DNA from: Euphorbia lathyris
Lineage: Eukaryota > Streptophyta > Magnoliopsida > Malpighiales > Euphorbiaceae
Assembly (NCBI RefSeq): GCF_963576675.1
Contig: NC_088911.1
Coordinates: 138,015,929 to 138,079,928, forward strand
Direction: 5' to 3'
DNA: 64,000 nt
Positions 1-10,259 of this stretch are shown in pieces. Numbering within the stretch: position 1 is the first letter of the stretch; every line of letters starts with the position of its first letter. Below the pieces are notes generated by a model. That model saw nothing but the letters and a program-made list of their open reading frames with translations. It did no database searches and was not told where the DNA came from. Both the position numbers and the translations under genes were made by a program.

Positions 1-1119
1 CGTACACATGTCCATGGTTGAAATGCGTTAGTCGCAATGAAGGAGACTATGTGCTGCGAGAACTACACGAAGGAATTTGTGGCGCGCACGAAGCTTCGGC
101 GGCATTGGCAAGAAAGGTCAAACTGGTGGGATACTACTGGCCCAAGGTGGTGGAAGATTCCCAGAAGATGGTTGCGGAATGTCACAACTGTCAAATCCAT
201 GCGAATGAAAAGCATGTTCCCGGAGCTGAACAAATCACTATAATGACGGCGTGGCCATTCGCAACATGGGGAATTGATATAGTGGGTCCATTCCCAGAAA
301 CAACAAAGAAAAGGAAGTATTTGATAGTCGCAGTGGACCACTTCAGCAAATGGATAGAAGCGGAGGCAGTAACCGCACAAACACCTGAGTGAATGATCGA
401 GTTCTTACGAGAGAATATTATCATGCGATTTGGGATCCCGCAGAAGCTTATAACCGACAATGGCACCCAGTTCAACTGTACCAAGTTCAAAACATACTGC
501 AAAAGCATGGGAATCAAGAATCATTTTTCTTCTGTAAACCATCCCCAATCAAATGGTATGACGGAGGTTACCAACAGGGCCATGGTTCAAGGCATCAAGA
601 AGCGGCTAGGTGACAAAAAAACAGGTTGGGCGGATGAGATACCCCATATGTTGTGGGCATACAGAACCTCTGTAAAGGCAGCAACAGGCGAAACACCTTT
701 CTCGCTAGTTTATGGAGCTGAAGCAGTCCTACCTGTTGAAATCAAGTCGCCCACAGACTGGACAATTTATTATTGCGACACACAAAATCCTATCAACATC
801 AGAGATGCTTTGGATTCTGTGGAGGAACGAAGAGAAAAAGCTTACATGCGAATGGCAATGTACCGTAACAGAATCAAGAAATACCATGACAGAAGAGTGC
901 GAAAAGTAATGATCAACGAAAACGATTTAGTCTTAAAAAAAAGCAGATAAAATACAGTCTAGAGATGGCAAAGGCAAGCTAGGCGTCAACTGGATCGGGC
1001 CATACAAAGTATCCAAGAAGATGGGACCGGCCACTTTCGAAATAGAAGAAATGAGTGGAAAGAAGCTCCCGCGCACCTGGAATCTAGAGAATCTGCGCCT
1101 ATATAGAAAGGCCGAGTAG
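1..1119 (+). pseudogene. pol 3' end: integrase, element 1 (broken)
   Basis: The protein would be the integrase that joins element cDNA to host DNA. The reading frame is open from the window edge. It shows the His-His-Cys-Cys zinc-binding part (ELHEGICGAH, then ECHNCQIHA), the catalytic core with GIDIVGPFP and TDNGTQFN, and a C-terminal part ending near WNLENLRLY. Two lesions break it: an in-frame TGA at 390-392, where a CGA Arg codon is the simplest ancestor, and an extra A in the run at 935-942 that shifts the frame and gives a TAA at 948-950. Past the shift the homologous tail resumes (GKGKLGVNW) and ends at TAG 1117-1119. The closest relative in this window is the integrase at 36256-37587. 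Confidence 0.88.
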
Positions 1120-1303
1120 TTCGAGGAAACGACGAGTACTCTTTTTCCTTTTATGAGTTTTTCCCACTGGATTTTCTGATAAAAGGTTTTAATGAGGCTT
1201 CGATCCCGAACAATTGGTGTACATATGTAATAAACTTTTTCTTGTCATCAATAAAAGTTATTACATTCACTCAGTATGTTACAACAAAATGCGGATTCTT
1301 TCC

Positions 1304-1625
1304 AAAAACACATAAATGTGTTGCCTGTTAAAGAAAGGCGGATGCGTGATTACGCATCACTCGCAAAAAACCTTAGGGTTAAAATAAAAAACACATAAAT
1401 GTGTTGCCTGTTAAAGAAAGGCGGATGCATGATTACGCATCACTCGCAAAAAACCTTAGGGTTAAAATAAAAAACACATAAATGTGTTGCCTGTTAAAGA
1501 AAGGCGGATGCATGATTACGCATCACTCGCAAAAAACCTTAGGGTTAAAATCAAAAACACATAAATGTGTTGCCTGTTAAAGAAAGGCGGATGGATGATT
1601 ACGCATCACTCGCAAAACCTTATGA
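1304..1625 (+). repeat. 83-bp tandem repeat, about 3.9 copies
   Basis: The unit beginning 'aaaaacacataaatgtgttg' recurs with its first C of 'cacataaatg' at 1309, 1392, 1475 and 1558, an exact 83-bp spacing. The last copy is shortened near 1610. Each unit contains an inverted repeat, perfect in the first copy (GATGCGT gatt ACGCATC). It lies between the end of pol and the 3' end of the antisense gene of element 1, and is not found in element 2. Confidence 0.93.
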
Positions 1626-1895
1626 TCAAAACTTATGACTATTTTCGAAAGAAGAATTATAAGTTAAAGCATAAAATTAAGCGAATAAACGAGTACTCAA
1701 AATTGCAAAAAGGGTCTGGCCACCCTAGCTATGAAGAAACACAAATATGGAGTCGGCAAAAGGACAAAGGGCACATATAAAGGGCAAAAAAGTGACAATC
1801 ACACACATATGAAAAGCAACAACCCAAAGAAAATATATATATCAGAGCGGTTTGTTACATGGTTTTTAGATACAAAAGTCCAAATATAAGTTAAG

Positions 1896-4218
1896 CTATG
1901 CTACAGCTTCTTCTCCTTCACCCCTAATGCCCTCCTGGACTGCGGCGACTCCCTCATCTCCTCCGGTAAGAGGATCTACTTCAAGCGCATCCTCAACCCT
2001 TGAATCGGTAACCGCTTCAGTAACCTCTTCGGCGAGAGGTACCTCTTGCACAGGTTGAGAAACGGCTTGGGGTGCCTCTCCTTCCACGGGCTGAATGGGG
2101 ATCTCGCAGCTAATCGGAGGATCCTGAAGACTCTTCCAATCTAAGAAGAGTACCTCATCCATATCAGCATCCTCGGCTTCCAGCTTATCCCACTCCCCAG
2201 TTAAATCCTTTTCAGGGATGGGAACTTTGGGGCGGTTAAGTACTAGACCCTGATGCCCGTGCTCATAAGCGGCATGAATCCGCTCCCCATACCAGTAGAT
2301 GCGGGCGCCATCTTCAGCCAAAATCTCCTCGACCCTCTTCTTTTGGGCCTCCTTGAAAGCAGCTAGGTCGTCGAGGGCTTTTTGCAGTTCATCGGACTTG
2401 GCCTGAAGGGATTTAAGGGCCTCCTCCTTCTCGCCCACGGCCTTCTGACAGGTGCCCTTTAGGACCTTCACCTTCCCTTGGACATCATCATAAAGCGACT
2501 TCTGAGTCGCCAATTCCGTACCAAGACTTTCCAACTCCTTGGCTCGCCCTGCATCCCTTCGGAGAATGCCCTCAGCGAAATTGATAATCTGCATATAACA
2601 CGTCTCACAAATAAAAATGGGCGAATATGCGGTTACAATGAACACAAGGTATTTGAAAGCGAAGGACAAAGCAATAATATACCTCTACAGAACGCTTCTC
2701 GATCCCTTCCACAACAGTAGGGAGCGGTACTTGCTCGCGCACACGGGAGGCGGAGGGAAGTCGCCCGAGGACATTGCATATGGAAGATACAATATCCTTG
2801 CAAGAGAAGTTCACGGCCAGGCCGAAAGTCCTAGTCCACCATCCGCTAATATCGGGGATTGGCTGCAAAAGCATAAAGAAAAATATCAAGGGAATGGCAG
2901 ATAGCTCATGAGGAAAAAGTAGCAATACGAGAGGGAGTAGATCAAGATACCTCGTGAATGGGGGTACTGCTCTTTCCTTTAGACGAGGCGGATACAGGTG
3001 CGCCGCCAACAGTAAGGGACACAGAAGTGTTCTTCTTTTTAGAACGAGAAGACTCTGTACCCGCACTTATCTTCCACTTCCTAGTTAAAGGAAGATCCTC
3101 GGAGGCAGAAGCGGGACCTTGTGAAGCGGAAGCCCTAACCGGGGAAGCCGCCCCAATAGAAGGAATCGTCCCTCCAGAAGGATCCGCCCCTACAACGGAA
3201 GCGGTTTCCTTCATCCGCTTCTTTCTTCTCGCCAGGGCTTTGGCCTCCCGATCTGCAGCGATTTGAGATAAAGGATCACCCCTGCAAAGGGTTAAAAGAA
3301 ACCATCAACTTGGAAATAAAAAGTACCTTGCACAAAAACGCGATAAGGAATATAGACAACGCGATCCCCCTCGCGGTATGCAATCGCTACTCGGCTCCTT
3401 AGCATATGAAAGGCCTGATCGTATGTCCATACAAAAGGTGGAGTGCTCTTCAGGAACTTGATAACGGCGGATTCTTCCTGGCTGGGATACCAGAAGTTCA
3501 AACTCTTTACGTTGGGTCGGCTCCAGCAACGAAGGAAGTTCAGGTTTTCCTCATTAAACTTGATGAAAAAGTAAGATCGATCCCACTCGTGGATCTTGTT
3601 CAGCTTCTCGTCAAAACCATAGTATCCGCTCTGGCGGATGAAAGTGAAATACCCCGCCGAGCTTTTGAAATGGTGGAGCTTGGAGAAGATTTTGGGCGAA
3701 AAGGGAACCTCCAAACAATCCGCCAAGAATTTGTCCAGAGTCAAATCGGTCCAGTCGTTAGGATGCAATTGCCCGGGCGCGATTCCGTAACCGCCTAGGA
3801 CGGAAGCAATCTCATCCGCCAGCGGATAAGTGAAGCCGCAGATAATCTGGGCCACGAAAATAGTGAAGTACCCCTTTGGGTAATCGCCCGGTCCCCTATC
3901 CTCCCCAGGAATGATAGTCTCGAGACCTCGGAGCCAGGGATAATGCTCCCGCAAATCATCGATTGTCTCTTGACAAACCAGACTTCCCGACCTGTCCTTC
4001 TTTGGTAACAAACGAGGGGTTGGGACAGGTGGCGGAATCAACTTTTTGGGGTCAAAACCTAAACCCTCGTCGGTTGTATTCGCCAGATGAAGGAAGTCGG
4101 CGGGATGAGAATTACACCCAGGAGAGCTGGTCGAAGCTTCCTCAACCATCTCTTCGACCTCGTTAGAGACCTCGCGGACATAATCATCGTCAAACGGCGC
4201 GAAGTCGAGGTCTGACAT
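1896..4218 (-). CDS. antisense spliced accessory gene of element 1
   Basis: Inferred exons on the minus strand: A about 4218-3294, B about 3281-2951, C 2862-2683, D 2588-1896. Introns 2950-2863 (88 bp) and 2682-2589 (94 bp) have GT...AG ends and phase-0 junctions. Exon A carries a motif set around GFTYPLADEIASVLGGYGI and PGQLHPNDW that resembles the Pfam family 'putative gypsy type transposon' (PF04195). Exon D is a long coiled coil (about 80 residues rich in E, K, L) with an acidic tail. I take the ATG at 4218 (MSDLDFAPF) although the frame is open to 4299. Between A and B the frame changes and a TAA lies at 3292-3294, so this copy may be broken there; element 2 reads straight through. The function of the protein is unknown. 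It points toward pol, convergent with the retroelement genes. Confidence 0.7.
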
Positions 4219-4469
4219 GATCGATAAAAGGAAAACAGAAGCAAAAAGCCGAACAAGGAGCAAATGTGAAAAGAAAAACTTACATGAAAAAGACAACACA
4301 GTGAAGTGACGGGATTAAGAGGTCAACGCCGGAAAAGAAGTAACGGAATTAAAAGGTCGACGCCGGAGAAAACGAAAGAGGGGAAATGCACAAGTTCAAA
4401 ACTTTGAAATAATCGGACAAAGACGAAGCGTCCCCTATAAAAAGACCCTAAAAGGGCTCTTGCTAGACC

Positions 4470-4483
4470 AAGGGGGAGGCATG
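4470..4483 (+). other. polypurine tract, element 1
   Basis: The purine run AAGGGGGAGG lies directly before the TGATAAC that starts the 3' LTR, where the plus-strand primer of an LTR retrotransposon is expected. Element 2 has TTTGGGGGGG in the equivalent place. Confidence 0.7.
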
Positions 4484-4948
4484 TGATAACCCGCGAAGCC
4501 CAAAACGGGTTATATTCATTTCGCAAGCCCAGCCCATATTAAAGCCCCATGGGCTAAGATTGGACGGGACCCGAATGAAGGAAGCGGGCGCAGCGAGTAA
4601 ACCGCCCCGAATTCCTAAACGGAGCGCCAAGACTCCCACTCAGAACCACGTTCGTTGCCATGAAAACCACGAAAGGGACATGGCCTAAAAAGGGGTAACC
4701 GCCCTCAGAACGTGGCCCACTAAGGAGTAACCGCCCTCGGCGGTTACCCAAAAAACACCTATAAAAGGCCTTAAGAATAAGGGAGGAGGTACGTTTACAT
4801 TTTTCCTACAAAGCTATTGCTAAATTATAGACTCATTCTTACAAAAACTGACTTGATCGTCGGAGAGTTTTCCCGGAGATCCTGTCTCCGGTTTTGTTTT
4901 GCAGGTAACTCCGGCAAAGAACATCAAAGCGGATCCAGCAAGTTATCA
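4484..4948 (+). repeat. 3' LTR of element 1
   Basis: Starts TGATAAC, as the LTRs of element 2 do, and ends TATCA. It contains a TATA box at 4760-4767 and GC-rich upstream repeats of the type 'taaccgccctc'. The partner LTR is outside the window, so the ends are set by comparison with element 2 and by the TG...CA rule. Confidence 0.75.
4760..4767 (+). promoter_or_regulatory. TATA box of element 1 LTR
   Basis: TATAAAAG within the LTR, in the place expected for the U3 promoter of an LTR retrotransposon. Confidence 0.6.
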
Positions 4949-4950
4949 GG

Positions 4951-5537
4951 ACTGTTATTTAACTGTCACGTCAGATATTCTAAATATCAACTATGTTTAA
5001 GATATTTAGAGAGCGTTTGGTTTGCACATGGATAACATAATGAAATTAAGAAAGACAAACAATGAGAAATGAATGGAATGACTATGAATTTATTAATCTG
5101 TTTGTTTCAGTTCTACAAAAGGAATATATAACTCTGGTTCCCTTTGTGACTGTTTGGTTCAATTGAGCTAATAAATCCGAGTTGTTTTTAACAACAATTT
5201 CTATACATACATTAAAATTAATTTAACCATTAAATCAAATAATTATGAAAGATGAAACTGAAATAAAATTAATCAAAGAAAATGCATAAATTTTATTTTA
5301 AAAAGAAAATAATTATTTTAAAATAATTAAAAGTAAATACTAAAACCGAATAATATGATAAAAGAAAATGCTAACAACTAACTCTGGCACATATAAATTA
5401 ATTACAATTTTTTTTTGTGAAAGTGTCTAGAATATTTACTATATTACTAATATAGTTATAAATAATCATTAAAAAAAATGTTCGAAACTGTTAAACAAAC
5501 TTGTTTGAAAGGTGTGATGTGACAGTTAAATAACAGT
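4951..5537. mobile_element. terminal-inverted-repeat element, unclassified
   Basis: CTGTTATTTAACTGTCAC at 4952-4969 is the exact reverse complement of 5519-5536. With one mismatch the match extends to about 23 bp (4951-4973 and 5515-5537). The interior is AT-rich and noncoding, with a phrase 'agcgtttggtttg' typical of plant DNA transposon ends. The left end lies only 2 bp beyond the LTR of element 1, so the retrotransposon probably inserted at its edge. I could not see a clear target duplication, so the superfamily is open. Confidence 0.65.
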
Positions 5538-5683
5538 TAAACCGTTTTTTTTTAATTTTCCGCAATGTAAGGTTAAAATTGATCTTATTTGAAAACGTTT
5601 TACATCATTTCATACATTAGAGTCAAATTTTATCTTTATACCTCCAAAAAAAATGTCTAAACCTATAATTAAACCCGTAAACT

Positions 5684-6137
5684 TTTGGTTTTAAACCTCA
5701 AAAAAAGGATTATTTAAGGTAATTATCTTCAATTTGGTAATGGTTGCGAAATAATTCTCTTAAAAAGATTGTTAACTTTGCAGTTAAAAATAACCTCACT
5801 ACGGCAAGCCCACGCCGTAATAGTACCATTACAGTGGTGGACCCATCGTAATGATACAAAAGATAGAAAAAGTTACTTTTGTCTTTTGTACCATTTATAA
5901 TGGTACCATTACGATAATGGATCCGCTGTAATGATATAAAAGATAAAAAAAAATATTTTTGTGTTTTGTACCATTCGTAATGGTACTATTACGATGCGTA
6001 AAACGTTGTAGTTGGATTGTTTTTAACTCCTGAGTTAAAAATAGTCTCTATTGGAATTATTTCTCAACCATTAATATATTTATGTTTAGAATAATTCTCA
6101 TAAATGACCATTTTTAGGGTTTAACCCTGAACTTTTA
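5684..6137. mobile_element. fold-back (long inverted repeat) element
   Basis: The segment around 5738-5803 (taatggttgcgaaataatt...) matches the reverse complement of about 6009-6073 (...aattatttctcaaccatta). Weaker complementarity continues outward to about 5684 and 6137. The arms enclose a tandem repeat at 5824-5990. No coding sequence is seen and the exact ends and target duplication are unresolved. Confidence 0.55.
5824..5990 (+). repeat. 80-bp tandem repeat, about 2 copies
   Basis: Units begin at 5824, 5904 and 5984 (TACCATTAC / TACCATTAC / TACTATTAC) with an 80-bp spacing. Each contains a small palindrome of the type GTACCATTnnnAATGGTAC. They form the loop of the surrounding fold-back element. 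Confidence 0.8.
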
Positions 6138-6373
6138 TGACTTTAAAAATTGAGCATGTGATTTATTTTTAGAAACTATATCCTTCAACTTTAATGCATG
6201 TGAAAACTATAGATTAAAAAAACTATAAATATTAATCTCTAATTCTATTATTAAATCATAAAAAATAAAAAATATATTTTTAGAACCAATTGATATGCAA
6301 TTGATGTAGAATAAGGAACAAAATATTCGTATTTTATAATAATGTCTTAAATTAACCCAACTTACCAACATAT

Positions 6374-7240
6374 GCATCTACACCAGTTTGTCTTTAGCGG
6401 GTATGATGAATGACTCCTGTCAAATTTGTCCTCTGCAGTACAGATATGTAATGTATCCTGGTCTATTTTATTTGCTTATACCGTTTGGTGGTTATGGAAA
6501 TGGCGGGACGAGCTGTTTTCAAGAGTGAGCAGATCCGATATTACAAGGCGAAGTTCATTATAGCCAAAGCTAAAGAATGTATTTTTGCAACCTCTCTTTT
6601 GCTTCCTGAGACAGGACAGGTGAAGACGAAAATTTGGATCAAGTGGCACCCGTTGGACCAGGGATGGATCAAATTAAATACTGATGGCGTTTGTCAAGGT
6701 CCAGGGAAAATTGTGGCAGGGGAGTGCTTCGCGATTCGTGTGGCGCGTGGGTCGGAGGTTTTGCTACTAATGTGGGTATGGGGTCAGTAACTCTGGCTGA
6801 ACTTTGGGGTCTTTTTTATGGCATGAAACTGGCATTGGAGAAAGGCCACCGACGATTGATTATTGAACTGGATTCACAAGTAGTCATTCGCTATAAGACT
6901 CACCCGGTGGAGATACGTCACCCCCATATTTGGATCATTCGGCAGTGTCTAGAAATGAAGAACATGAGTTGGGAGACTCGTTTTTTACATGTCTATCGAG
7001 AGGGGAATAGAGCCGCTGACTGGATGGCAAGCTTCACAGGGAATTTACCATTGGGTCATCATGAGTGTGATATGTCTCCTGCAGGCATTCAAGACATTCT
7101 TTTTGAAGATTGGAGTGGCTCGGTTCTCAGCAGAGTTGTGGTTGTGTAGTTCTTTCTTTTAGTACTTTGTTTGCTTTGTTATTTTTCTGTTTTTCCTGTT
7201 CTGTTGCCGGGTTTTTAACCCTCTTCTTATTACCAAGAAA
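6374..7240 (+). mobile_element. 5'-truncated L1-type LINE fragment
   Basis: This insertion separates the two halves of MITE copy E and carries only an RNase H region, a 3' untranslated part and a short A tail (accaagaaaaaaa). Its 3' end resembles those of the LINEs ending near 14401 and 26715 (cttcttaccaaaa). Five-prime truncation is usual for target-primed LINE insertions. Confidence 0.65.
6485..7149 (+). pseudogene. LINE RNase H domain fragment
   Basis: The translated product resembles the RNase H-like domain (RVT_3 type) at the end of plant L1 ORF2: KLNTDGVC..., then GGVLRDSCGAWVGGF, AELWGLFYGMKLAL, ELDSQVVI and HVYREGNRAADWMA. The first part is read in one frame to about 6718 and the rest in another. 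One G appears to be missing in 'gcaggggagtgc' compared with the homologous LINE at 13920. No RT domain precedes it. A host RNase H-like gene is less likely because of the frameshift and the LINE-like tail. Confidence 0.75.
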
Positions 7241-7351
7241 AAAATGGTAAAATTGCTTTTGACTGTCAACGTTAGAGCTAAAATTGCACAATTTTAGATG
7301 TTAGGGATAAAATTGCTCATGACTATAAACGTAAGGAGTATTTTTACGGAT

Positions 7352-8356
7352 CTAGGATATTTGTTAGAATTTAGGATTTATGAATTCGGGTCTAGAATTT
7401 TTAAATTATGGTATAAAAACGTAATTTTATAACTAATAATTATGATTTTTTTTTTTTTTTATGTAAAACGTTTTAAATTAAAGTGGCTTCTAAATTGTGA
7501 TTAGTCATTATCAAACGGATAAGCAGACAATTAATGGTCCAATATGTTGAGCCCAGGCCATAATGCCCATCAAGACTTCAAGTCATTTGTCGGCTTAAGG
7601 CGGCGTCGTATTTATATGTCGGTCGATTTGTCTGTTTTAATGTACAAAATGACATGCTTGAGTTATCAATTCGATTTAATAAAAAGATTCGGTTAAATCC
7701 AACCAAAACTAATATTATTATACAAAATTAATTTTCATATGTGTGTATATATATATATATTTTAGTTAAATTTAATAAATTATTTTTTTTCACATTGTAA
7801 CTGAAAATATCGTAAAGTATGAACTATAATCAAAATAAAAAATAGAATATAACTGAATTGGTAATTAAAAATGAAAATATTATAAAATATTAATAAAAAA
7901 TTTAATGGAATATCTCTTAAAAAAATCTAGGTGGATAAGATACTCAATCATCTTAATCATTCAACTAGAGTTCGAATCATGAAGATGAAAATACAACGGT
8001 AATTAACATATTTGGTGGAAAAAATTAACTACCTACTCAAATATGGACATGTTCATAGATTAGACCGGACCTAATCAGGTTTATACTAAACTATCTTGTT
8101 CAAGCTCAGCCCAATATGTACTAAATTTACATCGGGTTCAAGCCGGATTAGTCCAAAGTAAGAAAACTGATTTTTAAGCCCGGCCCAACCTAGTCCCACC
8201 CAACTAATATATTTTATATAAAAAATTAATTAAAATTAAAATTCAACTATAAATATCAAAAATAAAATTATAACAAATAAAAAGTTAGTTACTTAATTCA
8301 ACAAAATTTAATAAAAATAATTTTACATATATAACAAAAAATATTTAATAAAATAA
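7352..8356. other. AT-rich spacer, no gene seen
   Basis: No coding frame with recognisable content. It holds poly-T at about 7447-7460, a short TA run near 7747-7760 and, at 8060-8200, a GC-richer phrase (aagcccggcccaaccta) of the kind seen in plant hAT-like repeats. A similar phrase (gggctgggtcggatttggg) resumes after the LINE at about 14427, so one older repeat may have been split by the MITE and LINE insertions. Confidence 0.5.
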
Positions 8357-8899
8357 GGGATAAGGTGTAAAAAATACTCCTAACGTTGACATCTAGGAGC
8401 AATTTTATCATAACGTTGGCAATCAAACAATTTTACCCTTTAGTTGGCAAATTGAGTCAGTTTGAGAAATAATTCATTAAATTGTCTTCTCAATCATAAA
8501 TTTTATCATCTACACTTTACATGTTCGTAATTTTATTACTCATGAATAAACGTGAAACAATAAAATAAATATTAAAAAAATATACTGTATTTTGTATGAG
8601 TTGAACAGAAAAATTTAAATATTACATAGAATTTAAAAATATTAATCTTAAATTCTATTACTAAATCATAAAAAAATGTGAAAACTTTTTTTTAGAACTA
8701 ACCGATATGTAACTAGTGCAAAATAAGTAGCAAAACATCTGTATTTTATAATAATATCTGAAATTGATCCAATTGACTAACTTTAGCGGTAAAAATTGCT
8801 CTTGACTGTGAATGTTAGACATAAAATTGCACAATTTAGATGTTAAGGATAAAATTGCTCACGACCGTCAACGTTTGCGGCATTTTTACACCTTATCCC
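8357..8899. mobile_element. MULE-type MITE copy A, 9-bp TSD
   Basis: 543 bp. The left end GGGATAAGGTGTAAAAA is repeated as reverse complement at the right end (TTTTTACACCTTATCCC), and similarity of the arms continues for about 50 bp. It is flanked by the direct repeat ATAAAATAA at 8348-8356 and 8900-8908. A 9-bp target duplication and long inverted repeats are typical of Mutator-like elements. It has no coding capacity, so it would need a transposase supplied in trans. Other copies of the family lie at 6215-7345, 18031-22923, 28240-28777 and 30649-30834. Confidence 0.88.
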
Positions 8900-9011
8900 A
8901 TAAAATAATAATGATTCTGGGGATTTTCTCTCTGATTCCGATTCTGAGGATGGAGAGCCTGATAACCCGCTGTGTCCTAGGATCCGGCTGTCCTCAGATG
9001 ACAAGCGGGTC

Positions 9012-10226
9012 ATGAGATCGAAGTGGAAATTGGCGTTAATCGTCACTGTGTTGGGGAAAAGGATCAGTTTCAATTATTTTGCCCAGAGGATCCAGGCTCA
9101 ATGGGCAAAGAAAGGAAAGGTTACTATCACAGACCTTGAAAATGACTATTATGTCATTAAATTCACAAGGGCTGAGGATTTCAATGCTGTTGTGAATGGT
9201 GGTCCGTATATTATCTCCAATCATGTGTTGGCTCTGAGACCTTGGGTCCCAAATTTTGATCCCCATGATTGCTCTGTTAACAGGATCCTTACTTGGGTTA
9301 GGTTCCCGGGCCTACCTCTTGAATACTACAGTGATAGGTTCCTGAACAAGATTGGTAGCCTTGTTGGGAAAGTCCACCATGTTGATAAGACTACCATTGG
9401 GGCAGTGAGAGGTAAGTTTGCCAGGGTCTGTATCGATATTGATCTCGCTAAGCCTCTTCTTTCTCAGTTCTGTACTCAAAACAAGGTCTATCATATTGAA
9501 TATGAAGGTATACACAACATCTGCTATGAATGTGGTATGTTTGGCCATACCCTTGAGGGTTGTCCTAAGAGGAGGAAGGACGTGGAGGAGTTGGTGCAAC
9601 CTATCATAGGCGAAGCTGAGAAGAGTCAAGGGGAAGTAAGGAGCTTTGGCCCATGGATGCTTGCCAAGAGGCCAGTGAGAAGGAAGCCACGGGCTAATGT
9701 TAATGCTAATCATTCACCAGATATCAGTACGAAGATGACTACTCTCCAGATTGCTCCTGAGATCAAGGTCAGACCCCCAGATATTAAGAAGGGGATTGAG
9801 ACTGGAGTGGACTCAGCTTCGGGTTCCGGGTCAAGGTTCGGTGTTTTGTCTATGGAGGAAGATCAAGACTCGGATCCTTCTGATAAGCAGATTGATTTAA
9901 GCATGCCTGGTCTGGAGTCGGTAGAGCATGCCTCTAGTCTGGGTAATTCTATTAATCCTCTCTTTGTCTCTAATGCTTCTGCTAAAGGCAAAGAGATTCC
10001 CCAGTCTATCCTGTCAGCTGGGAAGGGTTTGAGTAGGGAGGCGAGTACTCTACATCCTCCTGTTGATGCTCCTATTGGTAAGACTATAGGAGTGAGTAAG
10101 TTAAACATGAAGAATCCCAAAGGGAAACCTAAAAAGAACCTTCATGGTTTGAATTCTTTGGATAAAAGGGGTCCTTCTGGGACCGCCTCTAGGCTCTCCG
10201 GAGCCCCAAACAAATACCTAATCTAG
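9012..10226 (+). CDS. LINE ORF1 (gag-like, zinc knuckle)
   Basis: 404 codons from the first ATG; the frame is also open for about 34 codons upstream, so the true N-terminus is truncated. The N-terminal half has features of the DUF4283-type domain common in plant L1 ORF1 (ALRPWVPNFDP, TWVRFPGLPLEYY). A zinc knuckle follows, CYECGMFGHTLEGC, near residues 168-181. The C-terminal part is low complexity. The protein would bind element RNA. ORF2 starts 33 bp downstream in another frame. Confidence 0.82.
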   Translation: MRSKWKLALIVTVLGKRISFNYFAQRIQAQWAKKGKVTITDLENDYYVIKFTRAEDFNAVVNGGPYIISNHVLALRPWVPNFDPHDCSVNRILTWVRFPGLPLEYYSDRFLNKIGSLVGKVHHVDKTTIGAVRGKFARVCIDIDLAKPLLSQFCTQNKVYHIEYEGIHNICYECGMFGHTLEGCPKRRKDVEELVQPIIGEAEKSQGEVRSFGPWMLAKRPVRRKPRANVNANHSPDISTKMTTLQIAPEIKVRPPDIKKGIETGVDSASGSGSRFGVLSMEEDQDSDPSDKQIDLSMPGLESVEHASSLGNSINPLFVSNASAKGKEIPQSILSAGKGLSREASTLHPPVDAPIGKTIGVSKLNMKNPKGKPKKNLHGLNSLDKRGPSGTASRLSGAPNKYLI

Positions 10227-10259
10227 GGTTTGGGCCTGCGTCTGTAGTCTCCCCCTCTG

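Larger units (their letters stand above)
1..4948 (+). mobile_element. Ty3/gypsy (Tat-lineage) LTR retrotransposon 1, 3' part
   Basis: The window opens inside the integrase of a Ty3/gypsy polyprotein. After pol come a noncoding stretch, an 83-bp tandem repeat, a spliced gene on the minus strand, a purine tract and a 3' LTR ending TATCA at 4948. The same order occurs in the complete element at 32468-41295, and both share the motif around 'gtactctttttcctttt' just after pol. The 5' LTR, gag, protease and RT lie left of the window, so length, target duplication and age cannot be given. An antisense accessory gene between pol and the 3' LTR is a known trait of some Tat-lineage elements (Grande, Retand); the lineage call rests on this and on the integrase similarity. 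Confidence 0.85.
6215..7345 (+). mobile_element. MULE-type MITE copy E, split by a LINE fragment
   Basis: 6215-6372 matches the interior of the MITE at 8357-8899 (for example 'tctattattaaatcataaaa' and 'gtattttataataatgtct'). 7241-7345 matches its right-hand part (aaaattgctcatgactataaacg). The middle is occupied by a truncated LINE. Both outer ends are worn, so no target duplication is visible. Confidence 0.65.

Noticed and set aside
1304..1625. CRISPR-like array
   Set aside because: The 83-bp units are contiguous tandem repeats without variable spacers, in a plant retrotransposon.
3282..3326. Possible short intron in the antisense gene (CAAG|GT ... CAG|GGG), also at 39481-39532 in element 2
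   Set aside because: Splice-like sites are shared, but the introns would be only 45 and 52 bp and joining them gives the wrong frame and an early stop in both; element 2 reads straight through.
6485..7149. Host RNase H-like gene
   Set aside because: A frameshift, LINE-like 3' tail and its location inside a split MITE favour a truncated LINE.
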